In this document: piece by piece, positions 55,330 through 62,765 of the stretch
Numbering within the stretch: position 1 is the stretch's first letter
Layout of the letters: each line of letters starts with the position of its first letter
Assembly (NCBI RefSeq): GCF_029688845.1
Contig: NZ_JARUKW010000003.1
Location: forward strand, 62,001 to 126,000
Length of the DNA: 64,000 nt
Origin: Natronococcus sp. A-GB1
Lineage (GTDB): Archaea; Halobacteriota; Halobacteria; Halobacteriales; Natrialbaceae
Direction: 5' to 3'
Position numbers and translations under genes: made by a program
Notes under the pieces: generated by a model
Seen by the model: the letters and a program-made list of their open reading frames with translations, nothing else
Told to the model about the DNA's origin: nothing
The model's database searches: none

Positions 55330-55340
55330 AAAATTTATCA
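55330..55340 (+). promoter_or_regulatory. TATA box of the lipoprotein gene
   Basis: AAAATTTATCA, centred about 27 nt upstream of the ATG at 55363, the textbook spacing for a leaderless archaeal transcript. Confidence 0.6.
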
Positions 55341-55362
55341 CGCGGAACGAACGTGATAGCGT

Positions 55363-55950
55363 ATGGAACGACAACCGCTCACCCGGCGACAGTTCACAAC
55401 GACTGCCGCGGCCCTGACCGCAGTCGGACTCGCCGGCTGTTCGGACGATGACGGCGACAACGGCGACGACGGCGACGACGACATGTTCGAGACGGACGAT
55501 CCCGGCGCACTCACGCTCTTTTTCGAGACCGAGGACGGCGAGCCGGTTTCGACCGGGTTCAGCGTCCTGATCGAACACGAGGAGGAAGACTACAGCTCCA
55601 CCCACGCCGAAGAGATCGAGGACGGCGAACTCTCTGACGTCAACCTCCTCCACGAGGGCGAGTACACGATCACCGTCGAAAGCGAGGATGGCGAGTTCGA
55701 CGACGTCGAGGAGACCGTCACGCTCGAGGAAGAGGAAGACGAAGAGGAGACGATCGTCCTCGAGGGCGCGACGCCCGATTCCGAGGTCGAAGACGAGGAA
55801 GACGGCGAAGACGAAGCGGACGACGAAGAGGAGGAGACCGACGACGACGGCGAGGCGGACGACGAAGGTGGCGACGACGAGAACGGTGAAGCGGACGAAG
55901 ACGGCGACGATGAGGACGAAGCCGGCGACGAGACCGACGACGACGAGTAG
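55363..55950 (+). CDS. Tat lipoprotein, extremely acidic
   Basis: 195 residues. MERQPLTRRQFTTTAAALTA with VGLAGC gives a twin-arginine signal and lipobox, so the mature protein is probably lipid-anchored outside. A middle domain (about 40-130, ALTLFFETEDGEPVSTGFSV, DVNLLHEGEYTITVESEDGE) looks like a beta sandwich with repeated E-D strands. The last 65 residues are almost only Asp, Glu and Gly (DDEEEETDDDGEADDEGGDD), a low-complexity tail. Function unknown; the tail may bind cations or keep the protein hydrated. Confidence 0.8.
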   Translation: MERQPLTRRQFTTTAAALTAVGLAGCSDDDGDNGDDGDDDMFETDDPGALTLFFETEDGEPVSTGFSVLIEHEEEDYSSTHAEEIEDGELSDVNLLHEGEYTITVESEDGEFDDVEETVTLEEEEDEEETIVLEGATPDSEVEDEEDGEDEADDEEEETDDDGEADDEGGDDENGEADEDGDDEDEAGDETDDDE

Positions 55951-56132
55951 CACATCCGTCCCGTGCCGAAGCTCTTTCTATTCTTTCGGACGCTGAGCGA
56001 CGCTTTCGTCGACGGGGTCTGCGTTCTCTCGTCGGTCGAGGGGCCGACACCGATCGATGCCCGAGCCGATCCTCCGGTCGGTCCCGGGCGAACAACCAAA
56101 CCGATTTCACGGTCCGTTCCCGAATTCCGGAC

Positions 56133-56489
56133 GTGCCGGAAGCGAACCCCGTCGAGCGCTGGCAGGCCCGACTCGAGGAGACCGGCGAGCTCACGCCGGA
56201 GATCGTCGATCGGATCTCGACGTTTCACGGCGACCGCGGGGTTCGCGCCATCGAGGCGGTCGGCGAACACCGCGTGAAGTCCTACCGCGACTTTACGATC
56301 GTCGTCGGCTACGACGACGAGTACATCGTCGAGGACGGCGGCTGTACCTGCAAGGACAGCGAGTACAACCTGGACGACGACGACCCCACGGAGCTGTGCT
56401 GGCACGCCCTCGCGGTGGCGATCGCCCGTCGCGTCGGCCACGTCGACTACCACGACATGTGGTACTCCGACGTCCGCGAGCTGCTCTGA
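56133..56489 (+). CDS. SWIM zinc-finger protein
   Basis: 118 residues with a GTG start at 56133 (product MPEANPVERWQARLEETGEL). The C-terminal half carries VGYDDEYIVEDGGCTCKDSE and ELCWHALAVAIARRVGH, i.e. C-x-C...C-x-H, the SWIM zinc-binding pattern. SWIM proteins are found in Shu/Sws1-like recombination mediators and in other nucleic acid-binding proteins. It lies convergently 45 bp from the Orc1/Cdc6 gene, next to the proposed origin. A role in replication or recombination is inference. Confidence 0.85.
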   Translation: MPEANPVERWQARLEETGELTPEIVDRISTFHGDRGVRAIEAVGEHRVKSYRDFTIVVGYDDEYIVEDGGCTCKDSEYNLDDDDPTELCWHALAVAIARRVGHVDYHDMWYSDVRELL

Positions 56490-56533
56490 GAACCGCACGT
56501 GCGGGGTGGAACCGTTAGTCGGAGTCAGAACTG

Positions 56534-57733
56534 TTAGTCGGACTCGTTACAGGCCGCGATGATGACCTCCGGATCGTCGATCAGCCGGTTTTCCATGTAG
56601 TTTCCCTTCCCCTTCCCCGCCCACTTGCGCTCCTGTTCGATGATCGAGAGGAACTCGAGCTCCGAGAGGATATCCCGCACCCGCCGGAGCTTCAGGTGAT
56701 CCGATCGGTCCCGGTCACAAAGTCGCTTGTAGAGGTCGTAGGCCTCGTTGGTCGTCACCGGGGCGTCCTCACCCTCTTTTTGCTGGGTAAGCAGTGCCAT
56801 CGCCTCGAGGACGAGCTTTGCGTGGCTCGGACTCTTCGAGATGAGTTCGGCCAGCCGGCTGGTCTCCTCGCGCTCGTGGGCGTGGTCGACGCAGGCCTCG
56901 GTGACCGCCTCGAGGTCGTCCTCTTCGGCGATCTCGCCGGCAAAGCGGAGGATGTCGATCGCCTTGCGCGCGTCGCCGTGTTCGCGCGCGGCGAGGGCGG
57001 CGACGCGGGGGACGACGCCGTCCTCGAGGACGTCGTCGTGGAAGGCATCGGATCGCGAGCGCAGGATCTCACGGATCTGGGAGGCGTCGTACGGCGAGAA
57101 GACGTACTCGCGTTCACAGAGGCTCGATTTGATCCGCTCGTCCAGCGAGTCCTTGTACCGGACCTTGTTCGAGATGCCGATGACGCCGACGGTGCTGTCG
57201 GTGAGTTTGCCGGATTCGACCGCCCGCGACAGCTGCATCAGGATGTCGTCGTCCTCGATCTTGTCGACTTCGTCCAGGATGATCAGCGCGACGTCGTACT
57301 CGGTGTCGACGATCCGCCACAGCCGCCGGTAGTACTCGGCGGTGCTCAGCCCCGAGTGGGGGATCGAGATCCCCGTCGCGGGCTGGTCGTTGAGCTGGTG
57401 GGCCGTCGACTGGACGGCCTGGGTTTCCGTCGACTCCTGGAGGCAGTCGACGTAGGCGACGCCGATCGAAATGTCGTTACCCTCGGCGCGGTCGATCGCC
57501 TGGTTCGTGATGAACTTCGAACACAGCGACTTGCCGGTCCCGGTCTTCCCGTAGACGAGAACGTTGTTCGGCGTGTTTCCCCGCGTGGCCGGTTTGATCG
57601 CGTTCGCGAGGTTCGTCAGCTCGTCCTCGCGACCGATGATGCGGTCGCCGTCGGGGAGGTGTGACACCTGCAGCAGCTCCTTGTTCCGGAAGATCTCGGT
57701 TTCGCTGCCGAAGTAGTCCATCGAATCCGACAT
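56534..57733 (-). CDS. orc1/cdc6: Orc1/Cdc6-family replication initiator
   Basis: 399 residues starting MSDSMDYFGSETEIFRNKEL. AAA+ motifs: Walker A VLVYGKTGTGKSLCSKFITN near 58-77, Walker B VALIILDEVDKIEDDDILMQ, sensor 1 GVIGISNKVRYKDSLDERIK and sensor 2 AREHGDARKAIDILRFAGEI. The C-terminal third (LVLEAMALLTQQKEGEDAPV, YDLYKRLCDRDRSDHLKLRR) is the winged helix that binds origin repeats. Haloarchaea have many paralogues, each recognising its own origin. The upstream region holds seven copies of a 20-bp repeat, so this paralogue probably serves that origin. The last codons are partly repeated just past the stop. Confidence 0.96.
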   Translation of the reverse strand: MSDSMDYFGSETEIFRNKELLQVSHLPDGDRIIGREDELTNLANAIKPATRGNTPNNVLVYGKTGTGKSLCSKFITNQAIDRAEGNDISIGVAYVDCLQESTETQAVQSTAHQLNDQPATGISIPHSGLSTAEYYRRLWRIVDTEYDVALIILDEVDKIEDDDILMQLSRAVESGKLTDSTVGVIGISNKVRYKDSLDERIKSSLCEREYVFSPYDASQIREILRSRSDAFHDDVLEDGVVPRVAALAAREHGDARKAIDILRFAGEIAEEDDLEAVTEACVDHAHEREETSRLAELISKSPSHAKLVLEAMALLTQQKEGEDAPVTTNEAYDLYKRLCDRDRSDHLKLRRVRDILSELEFLSIIEQERKWAGKGKGNYMENRLIDDPEVIIAACNESD

Positions 57734-57786
57734 TCAGCTACTCCGACTATCGGGAGAGGGTGCTTGTAAACGTTCGGAACCGGATT

Positions 57787-58712
57787 GCCGCTGTAATTCC
57801 CTCGGTTTCGTTGTGTCGCGTTCTGAGAAACGGGAACGACACCCCACGATGCCGCTGTATAGGCCGTCCAAGGAGTCCGGAGTGCCGCTGTATGAGTGTG
57901 TCTCTCGCGGTAAGTTGGTCGAAGGTGTGCTCGAGGAGACACCCCTCGGTGCCGCTGTATCGGCGACCGGATCGGCGAAGTTTGAGTACCACCGACGACT
58001 CTCGGGGAGTCGGTATACACCGGAGTTCTTCTGTATGAGGACAAATTCTTGGATAAACAGTCGGATCCGCCCGGTTCTTACCCCTCGGTGCCGCTGTATA
58101 GATACACACACACCCCGCAGTGCCGCTGTAACGGGACGGAAGTGGGGGAGTCGAAACGGAGGTGCTCGGGAACTGACGTCCGCGGCGACGCGATAGTGGA
58201 TGCCGCCTCCTATACGATATCCTCGAGGATGCTGGGCAGCCTCCGCAACGAATCGCAGATGCCTCGAAACGGCCGTCGGTAGCCGTACAAGCAAAAGAGA
58301 CCGCGACGAACTACCCGTCCGACCGCGACAAACTACCTGCCCGACCGCGAGGGGTTTCACGGCGACTGCCGCCCGGACTCGAGCGACGAGTCGAAGAACG
58401 CGACCGAAACGGAAACCGACTCGAGTCTGAACCCCGGATTCGACTCGAGCCATCCCCCGTTCGATACGATCGAACGAAGCAACGTTCGATACTGCTAATG
58501 GACTTTGACTCAGCAATAGTATTTAGGTATGGTGATATCCGCGGGTGAGAGTCAGGTCGAGCGGATTGATATCTTCAGACGAGAAGCGACAATCCAACTC
58601 GCCCGCCGTGGGTCTCGCAACCGCTCGAGAAGCTGTTTCCCCTCCACGTAACGATCGTTCGGTCTTCCATCCCGTCCCTCCTCACGTGAGCTATACAGCG
58701 GCAACGCGGGGT
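57787..58712. other. candidate replication origin with seven ORB-like repeats
   Basis: A non-coding region of about 1.1 kb upstream of the Orc1/Cdc6 gene contains the 20-mer ACCCCTCGGTGCCGCTGTAT or variants. Copies (plus strand): 57778-57796 (degenerate, core GCCGCTGTA at 57787), 57841-57860, 57874-57893, 57941-57960, 58080-58099 and 58112-58131; an inverted copy is at 58693-58712. Read on the other strand the repeat is a GC core followed by GGGGT, like the G-string of haloarchaeal ORBs. The 560 bp between the last direct copy and the inverted copy include AT-richer DNA (58480-58540), a possible unwinding element. Origin identity is inference from arrangement and neighbour gene. Confidence 0.8.
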
Positions 58713-58829
58713 GTGTCTCTTCCACTTCCACGTCCGCAGTCGGCTTGCCCACCGGAGTCCGCAGTCGGCTCGTTGATCTCCGAACGCCCCGAGCGACGAC
58801 CCCCCGGCAATTTCGCTCACAGCCCCGGT
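58132..58829. other. non-coding part of the origin region
   Basis: About 700 bp with no acceptable gene. ORFs here are short and use rare codons; one 40-codon frame at 58529 begins near a TATA-like TAGTATTTAGG but has no haloarchaeal codon bias. Contents seen: a 22-bp tandem repeat, a 7-bp inverted repeat GTTCGAT/ATCGAAC near 58460, the AT-rich 58490-58540, and the inverted ORB at 58693. Confidence 0.5.
58299..58350 (+). repeat. 22-bp tandem repeat inside the candidate origin
   Basis: GACCGCGACGAACTACCCGT plus CC (58299-58320) is followed immediately by a second copy with three substitutions (58321-58342) and the first 8 bases of a third. It lies between the ORB cluster and the inverted ORB. 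It may be an additional protein-binding site or a slippage product. Confidence 0.6.
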
Positions 58830-59651
58830 TTACGCGGATGCCGCCTTCCCCTCGCGCAGTCGTTCGATCGCCTCCCGAACCGTTTCGGCGTCCTCGGGGT
58901 GCGTTCCGTAAACGATCTCGTCCGCGTGGGGTTCGACCCGCCGCGTGACCCCTGCGAGTCGCTCGGGGTCGATCTCCGCTCCCGACAGCTGGATCGAAAG
59001 CGAGACCTCGAACTCCGCGAGCCGGCGCGCGAACCCGCGGGCCAGCGACTCGGCCCAGTAGCTCGTCCCGTAGCCGGGATCACAGAGCGGGACGAGGAAG
59101 CCGTCGACGTGGGTCGCGAGCGCCTCCGGCTCGATCCCCGTACGCGCTCGAAGGTTCCCTGGATAGGGATCGGGGTACAGCGTCGCGGTCAGATCGCCAC
59201 CGACTCGAGTCGCTACCGCCGCGACGAAGGTCGTGAGAACGTCGGCTCTCCACGCCTCGCGCTCGCCGAATTCGCTCGCCTCGAACTGCCGCTCGCAGCG
59301 CTCGCACCGACAGAACCCCGGTCCGGGAAAGCCGAGCGTCGTCAGCCGAACGTCGCCCTCGATTCCCCCCAGCCGCTCGAGCAGCCCCTGGCGGTAGTCG
59401 GGATCGGTCGGACACACGGTCCCCCAGTGGTGGCCCTCGACGTCGGGCGCGGCCCGCGTTCCGTCGGCGTCGACGGCCGCCCGCTTGGGTTCGTCACGGA
59501 CCGTCGCCGTATCGCCCCAGCAGGCGACGGAGCTGACCGCCCCCTCGAGTGGCTCTTGCCGTCGTCCGTCGACGTACTTCGTGAAGTAGTAGCACCGATC
59601 GCCGATCCCGGCTCGAGCGAGATCACGATCGTCGGTGAGGATGGCATACAT
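58830..59651 (-). CDS. hypothetical protein with glycoside-hydrolase-like features
   Basis: 273 residues starting MYAILTDDRDLARAGIGDRC. Features: VSSVACWGDTATVRDEPKRA, a Cys-rich stretch GPGFCRCERCERQFEASEFG that could bind zinc, the block TATLYPDPYPGNLRARTGIE, and VDGFLVPLCDPGYGTSYWAE. The pattern of strands with terminal acidic or aromatic residues suggests an alpha/beta barrel similar to some glycoside hydrolases. The family is known to me only as haloarchaeal hypothetical proteins. No signal peptide. Catalytic residues cannot be assigned. Confidence 0.75.
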   Translation of the reverse strand: MYAILTDDRDLARAGIGDRCYYFTKYVDGRRQEPLEGAVSSVACWGDTATVRDEPKRAAVDADGTRAAPDVEGHHWGTVCPTDPDYRQGLLERLGGIEGDVRLTTLGFPGPGFCRCERCERQFEASEFGEREAWRADVLTTFVAAVATRVGGDLTATLYPDPYPGNLRARTGIEPEALATHVDGFLVPLCDPGYGTSYWAESLARGFARRLAEFEVSLSIQLSGAEIDPERLAGVTRRVEPHADEIVYGTHPEDAETVREAIERLREGKAASA

Positions 59652-59710
59652 GACTCGAAGTGCCGTGCGAACGATCTTAAAACGTTACTCGCGATCGCGA
59701 CTCCCGAATC

Positions 59711-59748
59711 GCTACTCCTCGCTGCAGATCTCGACGAATCTCCGACAG
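59711..59748 (-). pseudogene. remnant copy of the hisH 3' end
   Basis: On the minus strand this reads CRRFVEICSEE then TAG, versus ILRNFVEICSEE then TAG at the true end of hisH (59840-59877). The DNA matches at about 31 of 38 positions, and differences are mostly silent. It lies 129 bp downstream of the hisH stop in non-coding DNA. It looks like the scar of a duplication or of integration into the hisH 3' end. Confidence 0.65.
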
Positions 59749-59840
59749 CCACCTTTTTGCCGTTCGGATCGACTCCGTCGACCGCTCACGGCAAAAATCT
59801 GGACCAAAAACCGTTATCCTCCCCAGAGTTCGTGGAAGCG

Positions 59841-60560
59841 CTACTCCTCGCTACAGATTTCGACGAAGTTCCGCAGGATTCTCAATCCCGTCTCGCCGCT
59901 CTTCTCGGGGTGGAACTGGGTACCGAAGACGTTGCCGGCTTCGTTCGCGACGATTGCGGGAAAGTCGATTTCGTAGTCGGTCGTCGCCACCGTGGCGTCC
60001 TCGTTGTCGGGAACCGCGTAGTAGGAGTGGACGAAGTAAGCGTACCGGCCGTCGACGGATCCGCCAGCGGCGGATCCATCTTCCCGTTGGGTTTCCGACC
60101 CGACGCCGTCGACTCCTCTCACGAGCGGGTGGTCGCGCTCGACCGACAGCTGGTTCCAGCCCATGTGAGGGACCTTCTGGCCCTCGGCGAAGCGAACGTT
60201 CGTTCCGGGGATCAGGTCGAGTCCCTGGACGGCCGACTCGCCTTCGTTCGCTCCCTCCTCGCTGGTCGTTAGCAGCATCTGCATGCCGAGACAGATCCCG
60301 AACAGCGGCGTGCCGGAGTCGGCGACCTCGAGTAAGTCCTCCCGAAGCGGGTCGGCGTTTTCGACGCCCTCGCGGAACGCGCCCACACCGGGCAGAACGA
60401 CCCCGTCGGCGTCGGCGAACGCCTCGGGATCGTCGGTGATCTCGACGTCGGCGCCCGCGCGCTCGAGCCCGCGGGTGACGCTGCGGAGGTTGCCGAGGCC
60501 GTAGTCGACGACCACGACGTCGGCGAGTGACTGCTGCTGGTCGGCCGTAACGGTGCTCAT
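59841..60560 (-). CDS. hisH: imidazole glycerol phosphate synthase subunit HisH
   Basis: 239 residues from ATG 60560 (MSTVTADQQQSLADVVVVDY). The class I glutamine amidotransferase delivers ammonia to HisF in histidine biosynthesis. Motifs: YGLGNLRSVTRGLERAGADV, PGVGAFREGV, nucleophile Cys in FGICLGMQMLL, HMGWNQLSVERDHPLV, and His/Glu in GTQFHPEKSGETG. Between GVDG and RYAYFVHSYY lies an insertion of 19 residues (about 150-168, GSETQREDGSAAGGS core) coded by a palindromic element. HisF is not adjacent, as usual in haloarchaea. The frame upstream of 60560 is shadow. Confidence 0.95.
   Translation of the reverse strand: MSTVTADQQQSLADVVVVDYGLGNLRSVTRGLERAGADVEITDDPEAFADADGVVLPGVGAFREGVENADPLREDLLEVADSGTPLFGICLGMQMLLTTSEEGANEGESAVQGLDLIPGTNVRFAEGQKVPHMGWNQLSVERDHPLVRGVDGVGSETQREDGSAAGGSVDGRYAYFVHSYYAVPDNEDATVATTDYEIDFPAIVANEAGNVFGTQFHPEKSGETGLRILRNFVEICSEE
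60048..60113. mobile_element. 57-bp palindromic insertion in hisH with 9-bp direct repeats
   Basis: GCCGTCGAC occurs at 60048-60056 and 60105-60113. The unit from one copy to the next is 57 bp (19 codons), so the frame is kept. Inside is a perfect 9-bp inverted repeat GGATCCGCC/GGCGGATCC with a 3-nt loop. The direct repeat fits a target-site duplication. The insert sits in a surface loop position of HisH, just before a conserved strand. Confidence 0.7.
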
Positions 60561-60799
60561 GTACCGACCTCGGTCGGGTGGAAAGAAGTGTGTTGTCATT
60601 CGCGCAGTTCTCGGCGCTCGAATCCGCTCGAGAGGCCGCGCAGAAACGGCGAACCGAACCACTCGAGCCGACCCAGACGACTCGAGCCAACCCATCCGAT
60701 CCGTCCGAACCAAACCACCTGACTCGAGCCGACCCGGCAGTCGTCTCACCACTCGAGCGCGAACCCAGGAGTTACTACCCGCACCTCCGTAGTCCCCGT

Positions 60800-61156
60800 A
60801 TGACCGAAGTCGATCCGGAAACCGTGGTACGGGACTACTACGACGCCGTCGACGACGAACGCTACGACGACCTCGTCGCGCTGTTCGCCGAGGACGTTCG
60901 CTACGAGCGTCCGGGACAGGGCGCGATCGAGGGCCGAGCGGAGCTCCGGGAGTTCTACCTCGAGGGACGGCCGCTCGAGGAGGGCAGCCACGAGGTCGAC
61001 GACCTGATCGTCGACGGCGACACGGTCGCCGTACGAGGGACGTTTGCGGGTCGTCAGAACGGCGAGGACGTCGCCTTCGCTTTCGCGGACTTCCACGAGT
61101 TCGAGGACGGGACGATCGCGCGTCGTTACTCGTTTACGGACCGCGACGAGGTGTAG
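60800..61156 (+). CDS. NTF2-like/SnoaL-type protein
   Basis: 118 residues from ATG 60800 (MTEVDPETVVRDYYDAVDDE). YYDAVDDERYDDLVALFAED, YERPGQGAIEGRAELREFYL and ADFHEFEDGTIARRYSFTDR are the NTF2-like fold pattern: an amphipathic helix then a curved sheet with an internal cavity. Members are isomerases, hydrolases or ligand binders; an Asp/His catalytic pair cannot be assigned. Divergent from hisH. Confidence 0.88.
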   Translation: MTEVDPETVVRDYYDAVDDERYDDLVALFAEDVRYERPGQGAIEGRAELREFYLEGRPLEEGSHEVDDLIVDGDTVAVRGTFAGRQNGEDVAFAFADFHEFEDGTIARRYSFTDRDEV

Positions 61157-61318
61157 GGAGCGGAACCTATCCTCGCCGCCGAGACGGTGCCGAGAACCGA
61201 AGGTGCGATCGCCATGTCGGAGCCGACCGTCGCACAGCGTTGTTTCTTCGGTGTCGCCTCGCTGTCGCACAACGCTGTCTCGAAGTCGAGTCTCTGCTCA
61301 CACCGACGACGGGAGTTT

Positions 61319-61436
61319 CCACACCCCCCAGCCGATTCGCTCACGGGCTATCGGCCCGTTCGCTCATCCCTCGCACGGCGTTGTCGATCGGTTCTCGCTG
61401 TCGCTCGAACCTGATCGACAGCGTGCGCCACCGCAA
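61319..61436 (+). repeat. dispersed repeat, copy B
   Basis: Second copy of the repeat at 7021-7136, same orientation. Identical blocks: CCAGCCGATTCGCTCA, TCGCTCATCCCTCGCAC, ATCGACAGCG (GTCGACAGCG in A) and GCGCCACCGCA. The surrounding gap 61157-61482 holds no gene; just upstream GTCGCACAGCGTTGTTTC and GTCGCACAACGCTGTCTC form a degenerate tandem pair 37 bp apart (61229 and 61266). Confidence 0.75.
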
Positions 61437-61482
61437 GAACCCTCGTGAACCCTCTCTGCAACGCTCGAAACGGAGTGAACCG

Positions 61483-62079
61483 TCAGAACCCGTCGAGGCG
61501 CGTCTGGCCGCCCTCCGACCCGTCGACGTCCGCGAGCTCTGCAGCACGCTGAATCGCGTCCGCGAACGTCTCCTCCTGGCTGCGGTCGTACAGCGTCGCC
61601 GCGGGGTGGACGCAGATCAGCAGTCGACGCGGCGTTCCCTCGATGCGAACCTCCTCGACGGAACCGGCCTCCTTCGTCACCGACACCGATCGGTCCAGCA
61701 GGTGTTCGGTCGGCACCTTTCCGAGCGTGACGATCACGTCCGGCTCAAGCCGATCGATCTCCGTCTCGAGGTAGCCACGGCAGTTCTCGAGTTCCTTTTT
61801 CGTCGGGTCGCGGTTCTCCGGGGGGCGACAGCGAACGCAGTTGGTGATCCGAACCGTCTCCCGATCCAGGCCGACCGTCCGCAGCTGTTCGTCGAGCACG
61901 GAGCCGCTTCGTCCGACGAACGGCTCGCCCTGTTCGTCTTCCTGCGCACCCGGGCCCTCGCCGACGAACAGCACGTCGGCGTCCTCTGGACCGGTGCCGT
62001 TGACGATCCGACTTCGCGACTCGACGAGTTTCGGACACCGGGTACACTCCGTGACACAGAGATCCTCCATCGTTCCCAT
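61483..62079 (-). CDS. uracil-DNA glycosylase, family 4 (4Fe-4S)
   Basis: 198 residues (MGTMEDLCVTECTRCPKLVE). It excises uracil from DNA, a counter to cytosine deamination. Family-4 motifs: Cys residues in LCVTECTRCPKL, motif A FVGEGPGAQEDEQGEPFVGR, iron-sulfur Cys in NCVRCRPPENRDPTKKELEN and the motif CVHPAATL near the C-terminus, where the His is conserved. Four Cys residues ligate a 4Fe-4S cluster. The second ATG three codons in is an alternative. About 90 bp downstream of the DUF99 gene on the same strand, so an operon with it is possible. Confidence 0.93.
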   Translation of the reverse strand: MGTMEDLCVTECTRCPKLVESRSRIVNGTGPEDADVLFVGEGPGAQEDEQGEPFVGRSGSVLDEQLRTVGLDRETVRITNCVRCRPPENRDPTKKELENCRGYLETEIDRLEPDVIVTLGKVPTEHLLDRSVSVTKEAGSVEEVRIEGTPRRLLICVHPAATLYDRSQEETFADAIQRAAELADVDGSEGGQTRLDGF

Positions 62080-62171
62080 AGCCGTCCCTCAGACGGCTTC
62101 CTACTACGCCTTTCGGGTCGCAGCTGCCGGTCGACGAATCGAGGATCGACGGTCGTCGGCTGACGGCGACC

Positions 62172-62765
62172 TCACCCGCCGTGGGCGAGCGAGTCCGCGT
62201 ATGCATCGGCCGCTCGAGCGGCCTGTCGTGCGACCCGAATCGGCTCCGGGCGCCCGCCTTCGGGAGTGAACCCGCGGACGACGTCGACGGCCTCGCCAAA
62301 CTCGAGGCCGACGCTGCGGACGTACACCGTCTCGTCGTTGATCGACACGGGGCGTCGCTCGGGAAGCCGGCGATACCGCTCGAGGCGCTCCTCGAGGGCT
62401 GCGCCGGAGAAAGCGTCCTCGAGGCCGGCCTCGAGTCCCTCGCTCTCCTCGAAGGTGACCGCGAGAACCGGTCGCTGGGCGCGTTCGTGTATCGTCGAAA
62501 GATCGAGAATGTTGAACCAGGCGGGCGCGACGGCACTGATCAGCACGTACCGAACGTCGGGGCGACCGAGGTCGTCGACGAGTCGGCAGATCGCCTCGGT
62601 CGCGTCGGTGTCGCCCACGGTACACTTTCGGTAGCCGACGCCGTCCAGAACGCGATCGGCGCGGACGACGGTACCGGCGATCGTACTTCGACCCTGTTCA
62701 CTCGGAGCGTCCGATTCGACGCGGAACGACTCGGCGACGCCGAGCGCCCGCGTCCCGGCCTTCAT
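62172..62765 (-). CDS. DUF99 family protein (endonuclease V-like fold)
   Basis: 197 residues starting MKAGTRALGVAESFRVESDA. The GVAESF...SIAGTVVRADRVLDGVGYRK, RYVLISAVAPAWFNILDLST and RPVLAVTFEESEGLEAGLED patterns belong to DUF99, whose fold resembles endonuclease V, an enzyme that cleaves near deoxyinosine. Catalytic activity of DUF99 is unproven. Its ATG overlaps the stop of the upstream 58-codon gene (ATGA), and family-4 UDG follows, so the three may be one repair-linked operon. Confidence 0.9.
   Translation of the reverse strand: MKAGTRALGVAESFRVESDAPSEQGRSTIAGTVVRADRVLDGVGYRKCTVGDTDATEAICRLVDDLGRPDVRYVLISAVAPAWFNILDLSTIHERAQRPVLAVTFEESEGLEAGLEDAFSGAALEERLERYRRLPERRPVSINDETVYVRSVGLEFGEAVDVVRGFTPEGGRPEPIRVARQAARAADAYADSLAHGG

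Noticed and set aside
57747-58109. Minus-strand ORF containing repeated IQRHRGV-like peptides in the origin region
   Set aside because: The peptide repeats are just the translation of the ORB copies; the frame lacks halophile composition and has no start signal.
58552-58752. 66-codon minus-strand ORF near the inverted ORB
   Set aside because: Covers the ORB copy, has no promoter or codon bias, and no recognisable domain.
59793-59806. AAAATCTGGACCAA shared (inverted) with 63834-63847
   Set aside because: A 14-bp match in non-coding DNA with no further similarity; too weak to call a repeat family.
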